Source: Flavobacterium araucananum (GTDB lineage Bacteria; Bacteroidota; Bacteroidia; Flavobacteriales; Flavobacteriaceae). From it: a DNA stretch of 64,000 nucleotides. The notes beneath the pieces were generated by a model that searched no databases, was not told where the DNA came from, and saw only the letters and a program-made list of their open reading frames with translations. Below, in pieces: positions 43,804-53,557 of the stretch. A program made the translations under genes and the position numbers. The stretch lies in the NCBI RefSeq assembly GCF_002222055.1, contig NZ_MUGS01000002.1, positions 62,001 to 126,000 on the forward strand, in the 5' to 3' direction. Positions within the stretch are counted from its first letter, which is position 1. Every line of letters begins with the position of its first letter.

Positions 43804-45048
43804 TTACAACTCTAAAGCACGTTTAGCATCGCCATTCATCAATAATTCTAATGGGTTTTCTAAAGCTTCTTTTACTGCTACTAAGAAACCAACAGACTCA
43901 CGTCCGTCGATAATTCTGTGGTCATAAGAAAGTGCTACATACATCATTGGATGAATTTCTACTTTACCGTTTACAGCAATTGGACGCTCAATAATATTGT
44001 GCATTCCTAAAATTCCTGATTGTGGAGGATTGATAATCGGAGTACTTAACATGCTTCCAAAAACACCACCGTTGGTAATTGTAAAAGTTCCGCCAGTCAT
44101 ATCATCAACAGTAATTTGACCATCACGAGCTCTAAGGGCTAATCTTTTGATTTCAGCTTCAACTCCACGGAAAGTTAATAATTCGGCATTACGAACTACA
44201 GGAACCATAAGACCTTTTGGTCCTGAAACTGCAATTGAGATGTCTGCAAAATCATACGCTATTTTATAATCACCATCCATCATTGAGTTAACATCCGGAT
44301 ATAATTGCAAAGCTCTTGTTACTGCTTTTGTAAAGAAAGACATGTATCCTAAACCAAGACCACCATGTTTAGCTTTAAAAGCATCTTTGTATTCGTTACG
44401 AATTTGGTTGATTGGTGTCATGTTAACTTCGTTGAAAGTTGTTAACATTGCAGTTTCATTTTTAGCCGCAACTAATCTCTCTGCTACTTTACGACGTAAC
44501 ATAGACAATTTTGAACGCTCAGATCCACGGCTTCCACCAGTTGGAGTTCCCATAGAAGGTACTGCATTTACAGCATCATCTTTAGTTATTCTTCCACCTT
44601 TACCAGTTCCTGAAACTGTTGCTGGTGCTATATTTTTTTCGTCTAATATTTTTCTAGCTGCCGGAGATGGAGTTCCTGCCGCATAACTTGTAGCTGCCGG
44701 AGCTTGTACCGGTGCTGCTTTTGGCGCTTCAGTTTTTACTTCTGCCTTAGGTGCTTCGGCTTTTGGAGCTTCTGCTACTGGTGCAGCCGGAGCATCACCT
44801 GCTGGTTTTACACCATCAGTATCAATTAAACAAACTACAGCTCCTACAGCAACTGCATCACCTTCTTCTGCTTTTAGCGTAATAATTCCGCTCATTTCAG
44901 CCGGTAATTCAAGAGTTGCTTTGTCTGAATCAACTTCAGCAATAGCTTGATCTTTTTCTACATAATCTCCGTCTTTTACTAACCAAGTTGCAATTTCAAC
45001 TTCTTTTATTGATTCCCCTGGTGATGGGACTTTCATTTCTAAAATCAT
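43804..45048 (-). CDS. sucB: Dihydrolipoyl succinyltransferase, E2 of 2-oxoglutarate dehydrogenase
   Basis: The 414-residue E2 has a lipoyl domain (1-80) with the modified Lys43 in [12 protein letters not shown], an Ala/Pro/Lys-rich linker (about 85-120), a peripheral-subunit-binding domain ([15 protein letters not shown] to GRITKDD, about 125-160) and the catalytic domain (about 180-414) with the CoA-acyltransferase motif [14 protein letters not shown]. It transfers the succinyl group to CoA. It follows sucA by 81 bp. A second ATG at residue 5 is possible. Confidence 0.97.
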   Translation of the reverse strand: MILEMKVPSPGESIKEVEIATWLVKDGDYVEKDQAIAEVDSDKATLELPAEMSGIITLKAEEGDAVAVGAVVCLIDTDGVKPAGDAPAAPVAEAPKAEAPKAEVKTEAPKAAPVQAPAATSYAAGTPSPAARKILDEKNIAPATVSGTGKGGRITKDDAVNAVPSMGTPTGGSRGSERSKLSMLRRKVAERLVAAKNETAMLTTFNEVNMTPINQIRNEYKDAFKAKHGGLGLGYMSFFTKAVTRALQLYPDVNSMMDGDYKIAYDFADISIAVSGPKGLMVPVVRNAELLTFRGVEAEIKRLALRARDGQITVDDMTGGTFTITNGGVFGSMLSTPIINPPQSGILGMHNIIERPIAVNGKVEIHPMMYVALSYDHRIIDGRESVGFLVAVKEALENPLELLMNGDAKRALEL

Positions 45049-45129
45049 CTTTGTTTTTGTTTAAGGTTTTTATGGTTTAAAGTTTCTTGTTCATGTAAAA
45101 CCGGAAACTTTAAACTTGAAACATTCTTT
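45049..45129. repeat. GTTTAAAGTTTC inverted repeat in the sucA-sucB junction
   Basis: GGTTTAAAGTTTC faces GGAAACTTTAAAC across ~16 bases, with a further TTGAAAC. The words are the same family as in the nuoF-nuoG junction. A hairpin between the two cistrons is predicted. Confidence 0.55.
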
Positions 45130-47904
45130 TTATCTGAATAAATTTTTATCGAATACCATTCTAATTGCATCTGCATGACGACGTTTTGCACGTGTATAAC
45201 TTCCTGCTGCAGGAGCGGCGTAAGCTTTTAATGAAGCTAATCTCCATTTTACAAGATCAAAGTTCATTAACATAAAGCTGTAAGCTCCCATGTTTTTAGG
45301 CTCTTCTTGTGCCCAAACATAATCATCGGCATTTGGATACTGAGCGATAATTGCCTTCAATTGTTCAACCGGTAAAGGGAACAATTGCTCAATTCTTACT
45401 ACAGCAACGTCATTTCTTCCGTTATTTTCTCTTTCAGCAACAATGTCATAGTAGAATTTACCGGTAACAAAAACTAAAGTTTTTACATCTTTTTTGTTTA
45501 CGGTAGTATCATCAATTGTTTCCTGGAAACTTCCTGTTGCTAATTCTTCTACTGTAGAAACACATCTTGGGTCACGCAATAAACTTTTTGGAGAGAAAAC
45601 CACCAAAGGTTTACGGAAATTTGTTTTCATTTGTCTTCTCAACAAGTGAAAGAAATTGGCTGGAGTTGTACAGTCTGCCACATACATATTTTGTCTTGCA
45701 CAAAGTTGTAAGTAACGCTCCATTCTTGCAGAAGAGTGTTCTGCACCTTGTCCTTCATATCCGTGTGGCAATAATAAAACAATACCATTTTGGTTGTTCC
45801 ATTTGTCTTCACCACAAGAAATATACTGGTCAATCATGATTTGAGCTCCATTAGAGAAATCTCCAAATTGTGCTTCCCAAATTGTCAAGGCATTAGGGTT
45901 CGTTAATGCGTATCCGTAATCAAAACCAAGAACGCCATATTCAGATAAAAGAGAGTTGAATACTCCAAATTTTCCTTTTTTGTTCTCAATAGCATCCAAT
46001 AATATAACTTCTTCTTCAGAATCTTCTACCTTAACTACAGCATGACGGTGAGAGAATGTACCACGCTCTACGTCCTGACCAGAAATACGAACATCAAATC
46101 CCTCCGTCAAAAGAGAACCGTAAGCCAGTGCTTCTGCAGTTCCCCAATCAAGAGTATTATTGTCGTATCCGGTTTTTCTGTCGGTAACAATTTTAGTTAT
46201 TTTATTGATGAACTTTTTGTCTGCCGGTAATGTCGAGATTGTGTTAATGATAGAATCCAATCCTTTTTTGTCAAAAGTAGTGTTTACTTTTTCAAGCATT
46301 TGGGTATCTGTTACCTGAACAAATCCGTCCCATTCGTTTTTCATGAATGGCGTTATAATCGTCAAATCTTTTTTACGGGAAGCTTCTAAGTTCTCCTCCA
46401 TCAAAGTTTTGTATTCTTTTTCTAAAGCATTTACATAAGAAGCATCGATTACGCCGTCTGACAATAATTTTTCTGCATAAATATCTCTTGGATTTTTATG
46501 TTTTGCGATGATTTTATATAAAACCGGTTGTGTAAAACGAGGCTCATCACCTTCGTTATGACCGTATTTTCTGTATCCTAATAAATCGATAAATACGTCG
46601 CGACCAAATTGCATTCTGTAATCTAATGCAAAAGATACTGCGTGTACAACAGCTTCGGCATCATCAGCATTTACGTGCAATACTGGCGAAAGTGTAACCT
46701 TAGCAACATCTGTACAATAAGTAGACGAACGGGCGTCTAAATAGTTTGTAGTAAAACCAACCTGGTTGTTGATTACGATATGAATCGTTCCTCCGGTTTT
46801 ATAACCGTCAAGTTGCGCCATTTGAATAATCTCATATAGTATACCCTGTCCTGCGATTGCAGCATCTCCGTGTACGGCGATAGGTAATACTTTAGAGAAA
46901 TCATCAGCATAATATTTATCTTGTTTTGCTCTTGTAATTCCTTCAATTACTGCTCCAACCGTTTCTAAGTGAGAAGGGTTTGGTGCTAAATTGATATTGA
47001 TATTTTTTCCTGTTCTTGTTTTTTTGTCAGCCGTAAGACCTAAGTGGTATTTTACGTCACCATCAAAATATTCCTGATCGTAATCTTTACCGTCAAACTC
47101 ACCAAAGATATCCTGAGTTGATTTGCCAAAGATGTTTGCCAAAACATTCAAACGACCACGGTGGGCCATTCCCATTACAAATTGTTCAACACCTTTTTCA
47201 GCAGCTTGCTCGATCAAAGCATCAAGAGCCGGAATAATAGTTTCTCCACCTTCTAATGAAAATCTTTTTTGACCTACATATTTAGTATGCAGGAAGTTCT
47301 CGAAAGAAACAGCTTCGTTTAATTTTTCTAAAATGATTTTCTTCTCTTCAGACTTGAAGTTAGGCTGATTAACATTTACAGCCAGTTTTTCCTGTATCCA
47401 TTTTACAACACCAGGATTTCTAATATACATATATTCAATACCAATATGCTGGCAGTAAATAGCTTGAAGACGGTTTACAATAGCTTCTAAAGAAGAAGGT
47501 GGTATTCCGATAGTCTGAGCAGCATCAAAAACGGTAGAAAGATCAGCCGTTGTTAATCCAAAATTTTCAATATCTAAAGTAGGAGACGAAGTTCTACGGT
47601 CACGAACAGGGTTTGTTTTGGTAAACAAATGTCCGCGGGTACGGTATCCATCAATTAATTTTAGAACATTAAATTCTTTTTGCAGTTTTTCTGAAACCTG
47701 ACTGTAATCTGTGTTTGGGCTAGTCACATATTCAACAATATGTTGAACCGGATTTTCGTCATTATAAGTCGCTTGTCCAAAGTCGAAACCTTGAAAAAAA
47801 CTTCTCCAGCTTGGCTCAACGCTATCCGGATTTACTAAATATTGATCATATAATTGTGCGAAAAACTCTGTATGCGCTGCATTTAAAAATGAAAACCTAT
47901 CCAT
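45130..47904 (-). CDS. sucA: 2-oxoglutarate dehydrogenase E1 component
   Basis: From the ATG at 47904 the product has 924 residues. It starts with the short OdhA N-terminal tail (MDRFSFLNAAHTEFFAQLYDQY, SWRSFFQGFDFG) and has E1 blocks EQFVMGMAHRGRLNVLANI, HGDAAIAGQGILYE, HIVINNQVGFTTN (thiamine-diphosphate site) and, late, LPHGYEGQGAEHSSARMERYLQL. It decarboxylates 2-oxoglutarate in the TCA cycle and passes the succinyl group to SucB. The longer frame to 47943 begins at a TTG within the promoter box and is rejected. E3 is not in the window. Confidence 0.97.
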   Translation of the reverse strand: MDRFSFLNAAHTEFFAQLYDQYLVNPDSVEPSWRSFFQGFDFGQATYNDENPVQHIVEYVTSPNTDYSQVSEKLQKEFNVLKLIDGYRTRGHLFTKTNPVRDRRTSSPTLDIENFGLTTADLSTVFDAAQTIGIPPSSLEAIVNRLQAIYCQHIGIEYMYIRNPGVVKWIQEKLAVNVNQPNFKSEEKKIILEKLNEAVSFENFLHTKYVGQKRFSLEGGETIIPALDALIEQAAEKGVEQFVMGMAHRGRLNVLANIFGKSTQDIFGEFDGKDYDQEYFDGDVKYHLGLTADKKTRTGKNININLAPNPSHLETVGAVIEGITRAKQDKYYADDFSKVLPIAVHGDAAIAGQGILYEIIQMAQLDGYKTGGTIHIVINNQVGFTTNYLDARSSTYCTDVAKVTLSPVLHVNADDAEAVVHAVSFALDYRMQFGRDVFIDLLGYRKYGHNEGDEPRFTQPVLYKIIAKHKNPRDIYAEKLLSDGVIDASYVNALEKEYKTLMEENLEASRKKDLTIITPFMKNEWDGFVQVTDTQMLEKVNTTFDKKGLDSIINTISTLPADKKFINKITKIVTDRKTGYDNNTLDWGTAEALAYGSLLTEGFDVRISGQDVERGTFSHRHAVVKVEDSEEEVILLDAIENKKGKFGVFNSLLSEYGVLGFDYGYALTNPNALTIWEAQFGDFSNGAQIMIDQYISCGEDKWNNQNGIVLLLPHGYEGQGAEHSSARMERYLQLCARQNMYVADCTTPANFFHLLRRQMKTNFRKPLVVFSPKSLLRDPRCVSTVEELATGSFQETIDDTTVNKKDVKTLVFVTGKFYYDIVAERENNGRNDVAVVRIEQLFPLPVEQLKAIIAQYPNADDYVWAQEEPKNMGAYSFMLMNFDLVKWRLASLKAYAAPAAGSYTRAKRRHADAIRMVFDKNLFR

Positions 47905-47940
47905 AATATTAGTGAATATACTTTTTGTTAAATAGAATGG

Positions 47941-47948
47941 CAAAAGTA
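47941..47948 (-). promoter_or_regulatory. -7 box of sucAB
   Basis: TACTTTTG on the minus strand, 36 bp before the sucA ATG; no clean TTG at the expected spacing. Confidence 0.35.
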
Positions 47949-48020
47949 CAACAATCGCATTTATTTAAATCTTTTTTTTGCGTACTTTTACGTAAAAATT
48001 TGTTAAAAATAGACTCAACT

Positions 48021-48572
48021 ATGAATAAAATTCAATTTTCAATCGATTGCAAACTTTTTTTTGTGATTTTGACAGTCTTATTTTCTAGTTCAGCAATTGC
48101 ACAGCAAAATTATGTAATTGACAATAGCAATCATTTTTGGGATAAGGTACAATTTGGCGGGGGGCTTGGTTTAGGAATTGGTTCCGGTTATACCGATATT
48201 TCTGTAGTGCCAAGTGCTATTTATAATGTAAATGAGATTGTTGCAGTTGGTGTTGGTTTGCAGTTTGGTTATTTATCATCCAAAAATTATTACAATTCTT
48301 TTGTTTACGGTGGGAGTCTGATTGGGCTTGTAAACCCGATTCCTGAGATTCAGTTGTCTGCCGAATTAGAGCAGGTACGCGTAAATACAGACTATAATTC
48401 GACTCCTTACAGACCAGGTTATTCAGATAATTATTGGAATACGTCCCTATACTTAGGCGCTGGTTACAGAGCCGGAAATGTTACTATTGGTGCCCGCTAC
48501 GATGTGTTGTATAAGGCAGATAAAAGTCTTTACGGATCAGGATTTATGCCTTTTGTGAGAGTTTATTTTTAA
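48021..48572 (+). CDS. Outer-membrane beta-barrel-like protein next to sucA
   Basis: From the ATG at 48021 the product has 183 residues with a signal peptide (about 1-27, LFFVILTVLFSSSAIAQ). The rest is a run of amphipathic strands rich in Gly, Tyr and Asn (FGGGLGLGIGSGYTDISVVPS, VGVGLQFGYLSS, YLGAGYRAGNVTIGARYDVLY) that ends with an aromatic residue (FMPFVRVYF), as small barrels do. Homologues are often labelled alpha-ketoglutarate decarboxylase in databases, most likely from adjacency to sucA; nothing here looks like a decarboxylase. It is divergent from sucA. Function unknown. Confidence 0.75.
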   Translation: MNKIQFSIDCKLFFVILTVLFSSSAIAQQNYVIDNSNHFWDKVQFGGGLGLGIGSGYTDISVVPSAIYNVNEIVAVGVGLQFGYLSSKNYYNSFVYGGSLIGLVNPIPEIQLSAELEQVRVNTDYNSTPYRPGYSDNYWNTSLYLGAGYRAGNVTIGARYDVLYKADKSLYGSGFMPFVRVYF

Positions 48573-49033
48573 GGTGCAGAGGTTTCAAAGGGGCGGAGTA
48601 ACAGAGGTTTTCCGTAGAGTCGTATAGCAGTGCATCTAAAGGTTTAAAGGAATTTCAGGAAGGTAATGAAAGATACCATGTAGAGTTTCTTGCGGAGATT
48701 CCTCGTTCCTCGGCATGACAAGATTGTGTTTATGATTGCGAAAAATGGATTAAAATCCATCCCTACAATATATTTTGTTCCTACGGAACTTCCTTAAAGA
48801 AATATTACTGAGGAATGATTTATTTTGTAGTAACGTTTCCTGAAGCTTCGGGATTATTCTGGTGATTTTTTTTGCTAAATATTCAATTTCGAAGATATAT
48901 CTCGAAGAGATTACATATTGGTAGAACATTATTATACCACCAACATTTGTCCCATAGGGACATACCGTTTTAAAATTTAGCACAAAAAAGGGAAACCTCT
49001 GTCACTTTGCATCTTTGTGCCTTTGCCCCTTAA
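48571..49033. repeat. 463-bp intergenic block with imperfect inverted-repeat ends
   Basis: The left end (AAGGTGCAGAGG...GGAGTAACAGAGGTTTTCC) is an imperfect complement of the right end (GGGAAACCTCTGTCACTTTGC...TTTGCCCCTT), about 42 bp each. Inside are fragments of other repeats: TGCGGAGATTCCTCGTTCC (48690-48712), TTTTGTTCCTACGGAAC (48774-48790) and TGTCCCATAGGGACA (48949-48963, palindromic). Short open frames inside look accidental. A decayed mobile element is likely. Confidence 0.55.
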
Positions 49034-49035
49034 TT

Positions 49036-49389
49036 TTACTTATAATAATTTCTAAACCAAACCTTCTGCCATTCTCTTTTTAAAACTAAAAAAGAAACCT
49101 GCTCGGCCAGAATTACCAGATCAGAACCATCTAGTTTTTTGATATCATTTTCGGGAACATCAATAATGTAAAGCAAGTTCAGATATTCAGCAAATTTGTA
49201 CTGAATCATTCGGTAGATTTTTTCGTGAAGCTGAATTTTTAATTCTTCAGGCAAAATACGGAGCGGAAAATCTATGCCTTCATTGGCCAGATTAAAGTCT
49301 TTATTGATTTGCTCAATCAGGCTTATATATAGATTTCCACTTTCGGCATCGGCCAATAAAATATCGGTATTTTCAGGAATCGGAAACAT
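49036..49389 (-). CDS. Conserved hypothetical protein (117 aa)
   Basis: I do not recognise it. The 117-residue product has no signal peptide or membrane segment and looks mostly helical (ISLIEQINKDFNL, EELKIQLHEKIYRMIQYKFAEYLNLLYIIDV, SDLVILAEQVSFLVLKREWQKVW). Its start (MFPIPENTDILLADAESG) and normal codon use suggest a real gene. It lies 40 bp downstream of the LacI gene on the same strand and could be co-transcribed with it. Confidence 0.6.
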   Translation of the reverse strand: MFPIPENTDILLADAESGNLYISLIEQINKDFNLANEGIDFPLRILPEELKIQLHEKIYRMIQYKFAEYLNLLYIIDVPENDIKKLDGSDLVILAEQVSFLVLKREWQKVWFRNYYK

Positions 49390-49429
49390 TGATGCTTTTT
49401 AAGATTGGCGCAAAGTTAAAATTAAAAAA

Positions 49430-50455
49430 TCATTTAACTGTCGATTCTCTTTCAATGATTCTTGTAGGAAGTTCAATAATTTGATGTGTCACTGGTCGAT
49501 GCTCTTTTATATCGACAATTTCATCAATTAAAAGTGACACTGCCTGATGTCCCATTTCGAATCCGGGCTGATCTATTGTCGTTAATTTAGGAGAGATAAC
49601 CGTACTCATAAACCAATTGCTAAACCCAAAAACGGCAACTTGTTCCGGCGTTTTTATTCCGGCTTCATTAAAGTATTTAATAATCCCGATGGCGACTAAA
49701 TCGGTAATGGCAAAAATGGCATCGATATCCGGATTTTCGGTCATTACTTTTTGGGCGTTTTCGTAACCGTCTTCAAAATCAGTATTGTTATCGCACACAT
49801 AAACTAGTTTCGAATCGTACTCGATTCCGTGTGCTTCAAGCGCTCTTTTATAACCTAAAAAGCGATCGATAGAATTTTGCGGAACATACGAACCTCTAAA
49901 ATGCGCAATTCTTTTGTACCCTTTATTAATAAGGTACGAAACAGCATCAAAAGCCGCTTTGGCATCGTTGATAACCACTTTGGAGCAATCGACCCTTTTG
50001 GCAATTTTATCAAATAAAACTACCGGAGTATTTTTACGGATCGCTTCGTTAATATGTGAGAAATCGTCTGTCTCATTCGAGAGTGACATTAAAACACCGT
50101 CAACTCTTTTTTGAATTAATAAAGCAAGTTGTTTTTTCTCGAGTTCGTATTTTTCGTTTGATTGTAATATAATAACCAGATAGCCTCTTTTTTCGGCTTC
50201 TTCGAGAATACCATTTAGTACGCTGGAAAAAAAATGATGCACAGTGGCAGGAATTATAACGCCAATTGTTTTGGTTTCATTAGTTCTAAGGTTAACCGCA
50301 ACAGAATTAGGCATGTAGTTCATCGTTTCGGCCATTTCGATAACTCTGGCGCGCGTAGATTTGCTAATATCTGTATATCCTTTTAGTGCTTTTGAAACCG
50401 TAGTGACCGAAATTCCTAATGCCGAGGCTATATCTATTAATTTTGTGTCATTCAT
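49430..50455 (-). CDS. LacI-family transcriptional regulator
   Basis: The 341-residue regulator has the LacI HTH at its start (LIDIASALGISVTTVSKALKGYTDISKSTR, residues about 5-34) with the hinge (MNYMPNSVAVNLR) and a periplasmic-binding-type sugar-sensing domain (KTIGVIIP onward). It faces the TonB receptor gene across 163 bp that hold two CG-centred palindromes, its likely operators. Neighbouring MFS carrier and trehalase make trehalose, or a product of it, the likely inducer; that is inference. Confidence 0.92.
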   Translation of the reverse strand: MNDTKLIDIASALGISVTTVSKALKGYTDISKSTRARVIEMAETMNYMPNSVAVNLRTNETKTIGVIIPATVHHFFSSVLNGILEEAEKRGYLVIILQSNEKYELEKKQLALLIQKRVDGVLMSLSNETDDFSHINEAIRKNTPVVLFDKIAKRVDCSKVVINDAKAAFDAVSYLINKGYKRIAHFRGSYVPQNSIDRFLGYKRALEAHGIEYDSKLVYVCDNNTDFEDGYENAQKVMTENPDIDAIFAITDLVAIGIIKYFNEAGIKTPEQVAVFGFSNWFMSTVISPKLTTIDQPGFEMGHQAVSLLIDEIVDIKEHRPVTHQIIELPTRIIERESTVK

Positions 50456-50501
50456 GAAATAAAAGTACTAAAAATAAACTGCATTGATAAGTTTTTAAGT
50501 T

Positions 50502-50517
50502 CCGAAAACGTTTTAGG
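50502..50517. promoter_or_regulatory. Operator 1 (CCGAAAACGTTTTAGG)
   Basis: Palindrome with core AAAACGTTTT in the LacI-receptor intergenic region. Its centre is 21 bp, two helix turns, from that of operator 2. Confidence 0.65.
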
Positions 50518-50522
50518 TGTTT

Positions 50523-50538
50523 TCGAAAACGTTTTCGA
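50523..50538. promoter_or_regulatory. Operator 2 (TCGAAAACGTTTTCGA)
   Basis: A perfect 16-bp palindrome with a central CG, typical for LacI-family binding. It lies just upstream of the receptor's -7 box at 50572. Confidence 0.7.
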
Positions 50539-50571
50539 TTTATAATTCTTATATTCCTTATTATTTGTTCC

Positions 50572-50579
50572 TAAGTTTG
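50572..50579 (+). promoter_or_regulatory. -7 box of the TonB receptor gene
   Basis: TAAGTTTG, 39 bp before the ATG. Operator 2 ends 33 bp upstream, near the -33 region, so a bound repressor could block polymerase. Confidence 0.45.
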
Positions 50580-50618
50580 ACAGTGATAACCATAATTACT
50601 AACTAACCAAACAAAAAA

Positions 50619-53258
50619 ATGAAAAAGATACACCAGTATTTAGGCACATTACTTTTAATATTTTGCCTATTTTTTTTACCAAATAAAGGGTTTGCCCAAA
50701 ATAAAAGTACTATTTCAGGAAAAGTACTTGATGATACCGGAGTAACAGTTCCGGGAGCAAATGTTTCGATTAAGGAAACAGGTAAAAGTACCGTTACAGA
50801 CGAAAACGGAGGATATTCATTCTCGAATGTCGATGCAGGAACTTACACGATTATTGCAACCAATGTGGGGTATAAAACTTTCGAAAAAAAGATTGCCCTA
50901 AAAGAAGGAGAATCTCAGGAGGTAAATTTACTTCTTGAGGGAGAATCACAAAGTTTGAAAGAAGTTGTGGTTACGGGATCATCAGCGCCAAGATCTAAAT
51001 TGGAGTCCAGCGTTGCCATTACTACAATGGGTGCAAAAGCGATCGAAGACAGAGCGCCATCAAGTACAGCGGCATTACTTCAAACCATTCCGGGATTTGT
51101 GGTAGAAGCATCTGGAGGAGAAATAGGAAACAACCTTTTTGCAAGAGGTATTCCCTCAGCGGGAGCTTATGAATATGTACAAATTCAGGAAGACGGATTG
51201 CCGGTTTTTGAAGATGGTGCTTTGCAGTTTGCCAACGCTGATACTTTTTACAGACTAGACGAAACAGTAAGCAAAATGGAAGCTGTTCGTGGAGGATCGG
51301 CATCCATTTTTGCGAATAATGCTCCCGGCGGAATTATCAATTTTATCTCAAAAACAGGACAAAATGAATTTCAGGGAAGAGCAAAATTTACGACTTCAGA
51401 TTACGGAATGTTCAGAACTGATCTTAATTTATCAGGCGCTTTAATCAAGGACAAATTATTTTTTAATGTTGGAGGTTTCTACAGAGCCGATAATGGCGTT
51501 AGAAACACTGGTTTTACAGCAAATAAAGGGGGGCAGATAAAAGGAAACATCACTTATAAAATTGATGAGGACGATTATTTAAGAATTAATTTTAAACACC
51601 TTGATGACCGAAATGCATTTTATTTGCCAATTCCTTTAAAAAGCAATAACGGAAAAATTGAAGGTATAGATGGTTTTAATCCAAATTATGGAACGTTGAC
51701 TTCTGTAAATTTCAGTCATTTGAATGTACCTCAATACGGCGGCGGAACTTTTAGTGCTGATCTAGAAGATGGTTCTCACCCAATTATAAACGCTATTGGA
51801 GCTGAGTTTAAAAAGAAAATATCGGAGAAAGTAACATTCAAAAATGCTTTCAAAAACACGAATATTGATTTAAACTACAATGCTATTTTTCCAAACGGAG
51901 GACCTTGGACACAGGATGCTTATGCAACAAGTGTGCAAAATACTACGGCAAGTAATTTGACTTATAGTTATGTAGATAACGGACAAAAACTTGATCCTAA
52001 TGCTTTGATCATGAGAGCTGATTTATGGCACATCGAGAAAAAGATGAACAATTTTGCCAATAATTTCTCTTTTAATTTTGATTTAGATCCTGTAAAATTA
52101 ACAGCCGGTTACTATTATTCGAACTGGAAATCGAACCAATACTGGAACTGGAATTCGTATTTGGTAAATGTTTCTGATAATCCGAGATTATTAAACGTAA
52201 AAGATAATACAACCGGAGTTGATCATACCTGGAATGGCGTAGAAAGAATTACCTGGTTAGAAAGAGACGCGCAAACTAAAGGGCTTTTGAATGATATTTA
52301 TGCTGATGCAGAATTTAAAGCTACAGATAAGTTAACCTTTAATGCAGGCTTAAGATATAACAAAGACAAATATTCAGGATATAGAGATAACGCCAGATTT
52401 TTTGCCGAGAATTTAGGGATTTTAGACAACAATACGGCTGATGATGCGGTGACAACAGTAAAAGGAAATCCGTACACCTATTGGAGATATGATGTAAGCG
52501 AATGGTCGTATACAGCAGCAGGAAATTACAAGTTCAATGACAATATGGCTTCGTACGTTCGTTACAGCCACGGATTTAGATCGCCAATCGAAGAGTCATT
52601 TTATGACAATGCAGCAGATTTAAGCAAACTTCAGAATACCGAAGTAAACCAGTTTGAATTAGGATACAAATATGCGAGTTCATTTTTCTCTGTAAATGCA
52701 AATTTGTTTCACATGGGGTTAAAAAATGTTGCCTTTACGGATATTTTATCTGACGGATCATCTGAAAACAAATTTGCCGATGTAAACAATATTGGTCTTG
52801 AAGTAGAAACCAATGTGAGATATAGTATTGTAAAACTGAATTTTACTTTTACGGTTCAAAAACCGGAATACGATAATTTTACAGGTAAAAATGCAGATGG
52901 CTCTACTTTTGATTTTAACGGAAATACAGCACGCAGAATTCCTAAATTTTTCTGTAATCTAAGACCAGAAGTAGATATTACCAAAGATCTTACAGCTTAT
53001 GTTCAGTTTTCTTACTACGATAAAAAATATACCAATCAGGACAACAAACAAGTTTTGCCGGCTTACAAAGAAGTTGGAGCAGGTTTAAGTTACAGATATA
53101 ACAATCTTCGTTTTGCAGTCGATGCTTCGAATTTATTCAACGAAATTGGTTTGACCGAAGGAGATCCAAGACAAACAACATCTGCGGCAAGCGATGTGTT
53201 TATGGCAAGACCTATTTTAGGACGTGCGTTTAGATTTTCGGTAGCGATTAATTTCTAA
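50619..53258 (+). CDS. TonB-dependent receptor of the trehalose-type locus
   Basis: The 879-residue outer-membrane receptor has a signal peptide (about 1-26), a carboxypeptidase-regulatory-like domain (STISGKVLDDTGVTVPGANVSIKETG to VNLLLEGE, about 30-112), a plug (about 125-240, PSSTAALLQTIPGFVV, MEAVRGGSASIFANNAPGGIINF) and a barrel that ends GRAFRFSVAINF. No SusD-like partner follows, so it is not a standard SusCD pair. Position between LacI and MFS/trehalase genes suggests uptake of a disaccharide or oligosaccharide. Confidence 0.88.
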   Translation: MKKIHQYLGTLLLIFCLFFLPNKGFAQNKSTISGKVLDDTGVTVPGANVSIKETGKSTVTDENGGYSFSNVDAGTYTIIATNVGYKTFEKKIALKEGESQEVNLLLEGESQSLKEVVVTGSSAPRSKLESSVAITTMGAKAIEDRAPSSTAALLQTIPGFVVEASGGEIGNNLFARGIPSAGAYEYVQIQEDGLPVFEDGALQFANADTFYRLDETVSKMEAVRGGSASIFANNAPGGIINFISKTGQNEFQGRAKFTTSDYGMFRTDLNLSGALIKDKLFFNVGGFYRADNGVRNTGFTANKGGQIKGNITYKIDEDDYLRINFKHLDDRNAFYLPIPLKSNNGKIEGIDGFNPNYGTLTSVNFSHLNVPQYGGGTFSADLEDGSHPIINAIGAEFKKKISEKVTFKNAFKNTNIDLNYNAIFPNGGPWTQDAYATSVQNTTASNLTYSYVDNGQKLDPNALIMRADLWHIEKKMNNFANNFSFNFDLDPVKLTAGYYYSNWKSNQYWNWNSYLVNVSDNPRLLNVKDNTTGVDHTWNGVERITWLERDAQTKGLLNDIYADAEFKATDKLTFNAGLRYNKDKYSGYRDNARFFAENLGILDNNTADDAVTTVKGNPYTYWRYDVSEWSYTAAGNYKFNDNMASYVRYSHGFRSPIEESFYDNAADLSKLQNTEVNQFELGYKYASSFFSVNANLFHMGLKNVAFTDILSDGSSENKFADVNNIGLEVETNVRYSIVKLNFTFTVQKPEYDNFTGKNADGSTFDFNGNTARRIPKFFCNLRPEVDITKDLTAYVQFSYYDKKYTNQDNKQVLPAYKEVGAGLSYRYNNLRFAVDASNLFNEIGLTEGDPRQTTSAASDVFMARPILGRAFRFSVAINF

Positions 53259-53304
53259 ATTTATATAAATCAAAATCTGTTAGTGTAACTCGTAAAAAAA
53301 ATTA

Positions 53305-53437
53305 AACACATAGAAACATAGATTTTATCGTTTTAAAAAAAAGAACAAAAAAGAAACTGGTTTCTCACACATAGCTATGTGGATTAATGTAAGTGAAACG
53401 CCTTTTGAGTTCAATCTAAGCTATGTTTCTATGTGTT
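53305..53437 (-). mobile_element. MITE-like element, copy 3
   Basis: A 133-bp element with perfect 17-bp ends AACACATAGAAACATAG / CTATGTTTCTATGTGTT, a central CACATAGCTATGTG palindrome and a GAAACTGGTTTC palindrome. Its internal order is reversed relative to copies 1 and 2. About 87% similar by eye to copy 4. Confidence 0.8.
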
Positions 53438-53480
53438 AAAATTTACAGCCATCAGGTTACAGCAAAATGACATACGGCAA

Positions 53481-53510
53481 TGTAGAGGCGCACAGCAGTG
53501 CGTCTCCACA
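53481..53510. repeat. GTAGAGGCGCAC/GTGCGTCTCCAC hairpin
   Basis: Two 13-base arms with two mismatches flank CAGCA-type loop bases between MITE copies 3 and 4. GC-rich against its surroundings; likely another dispersed repeat. Confidence 0.5.
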
Positions 53511-53557
53511 ACGTAAACGTAAAAAATCGGCAACAAATCACAACCGAAAAAAAATTA

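Noticed and set aside
48750..48983. 77-residue minus-strand frame in the 48.6-49.0 kb gap
   Set aside because: It consists of repeat fragments bounded by inverted repeats; no family resemblance, so not called a gene.
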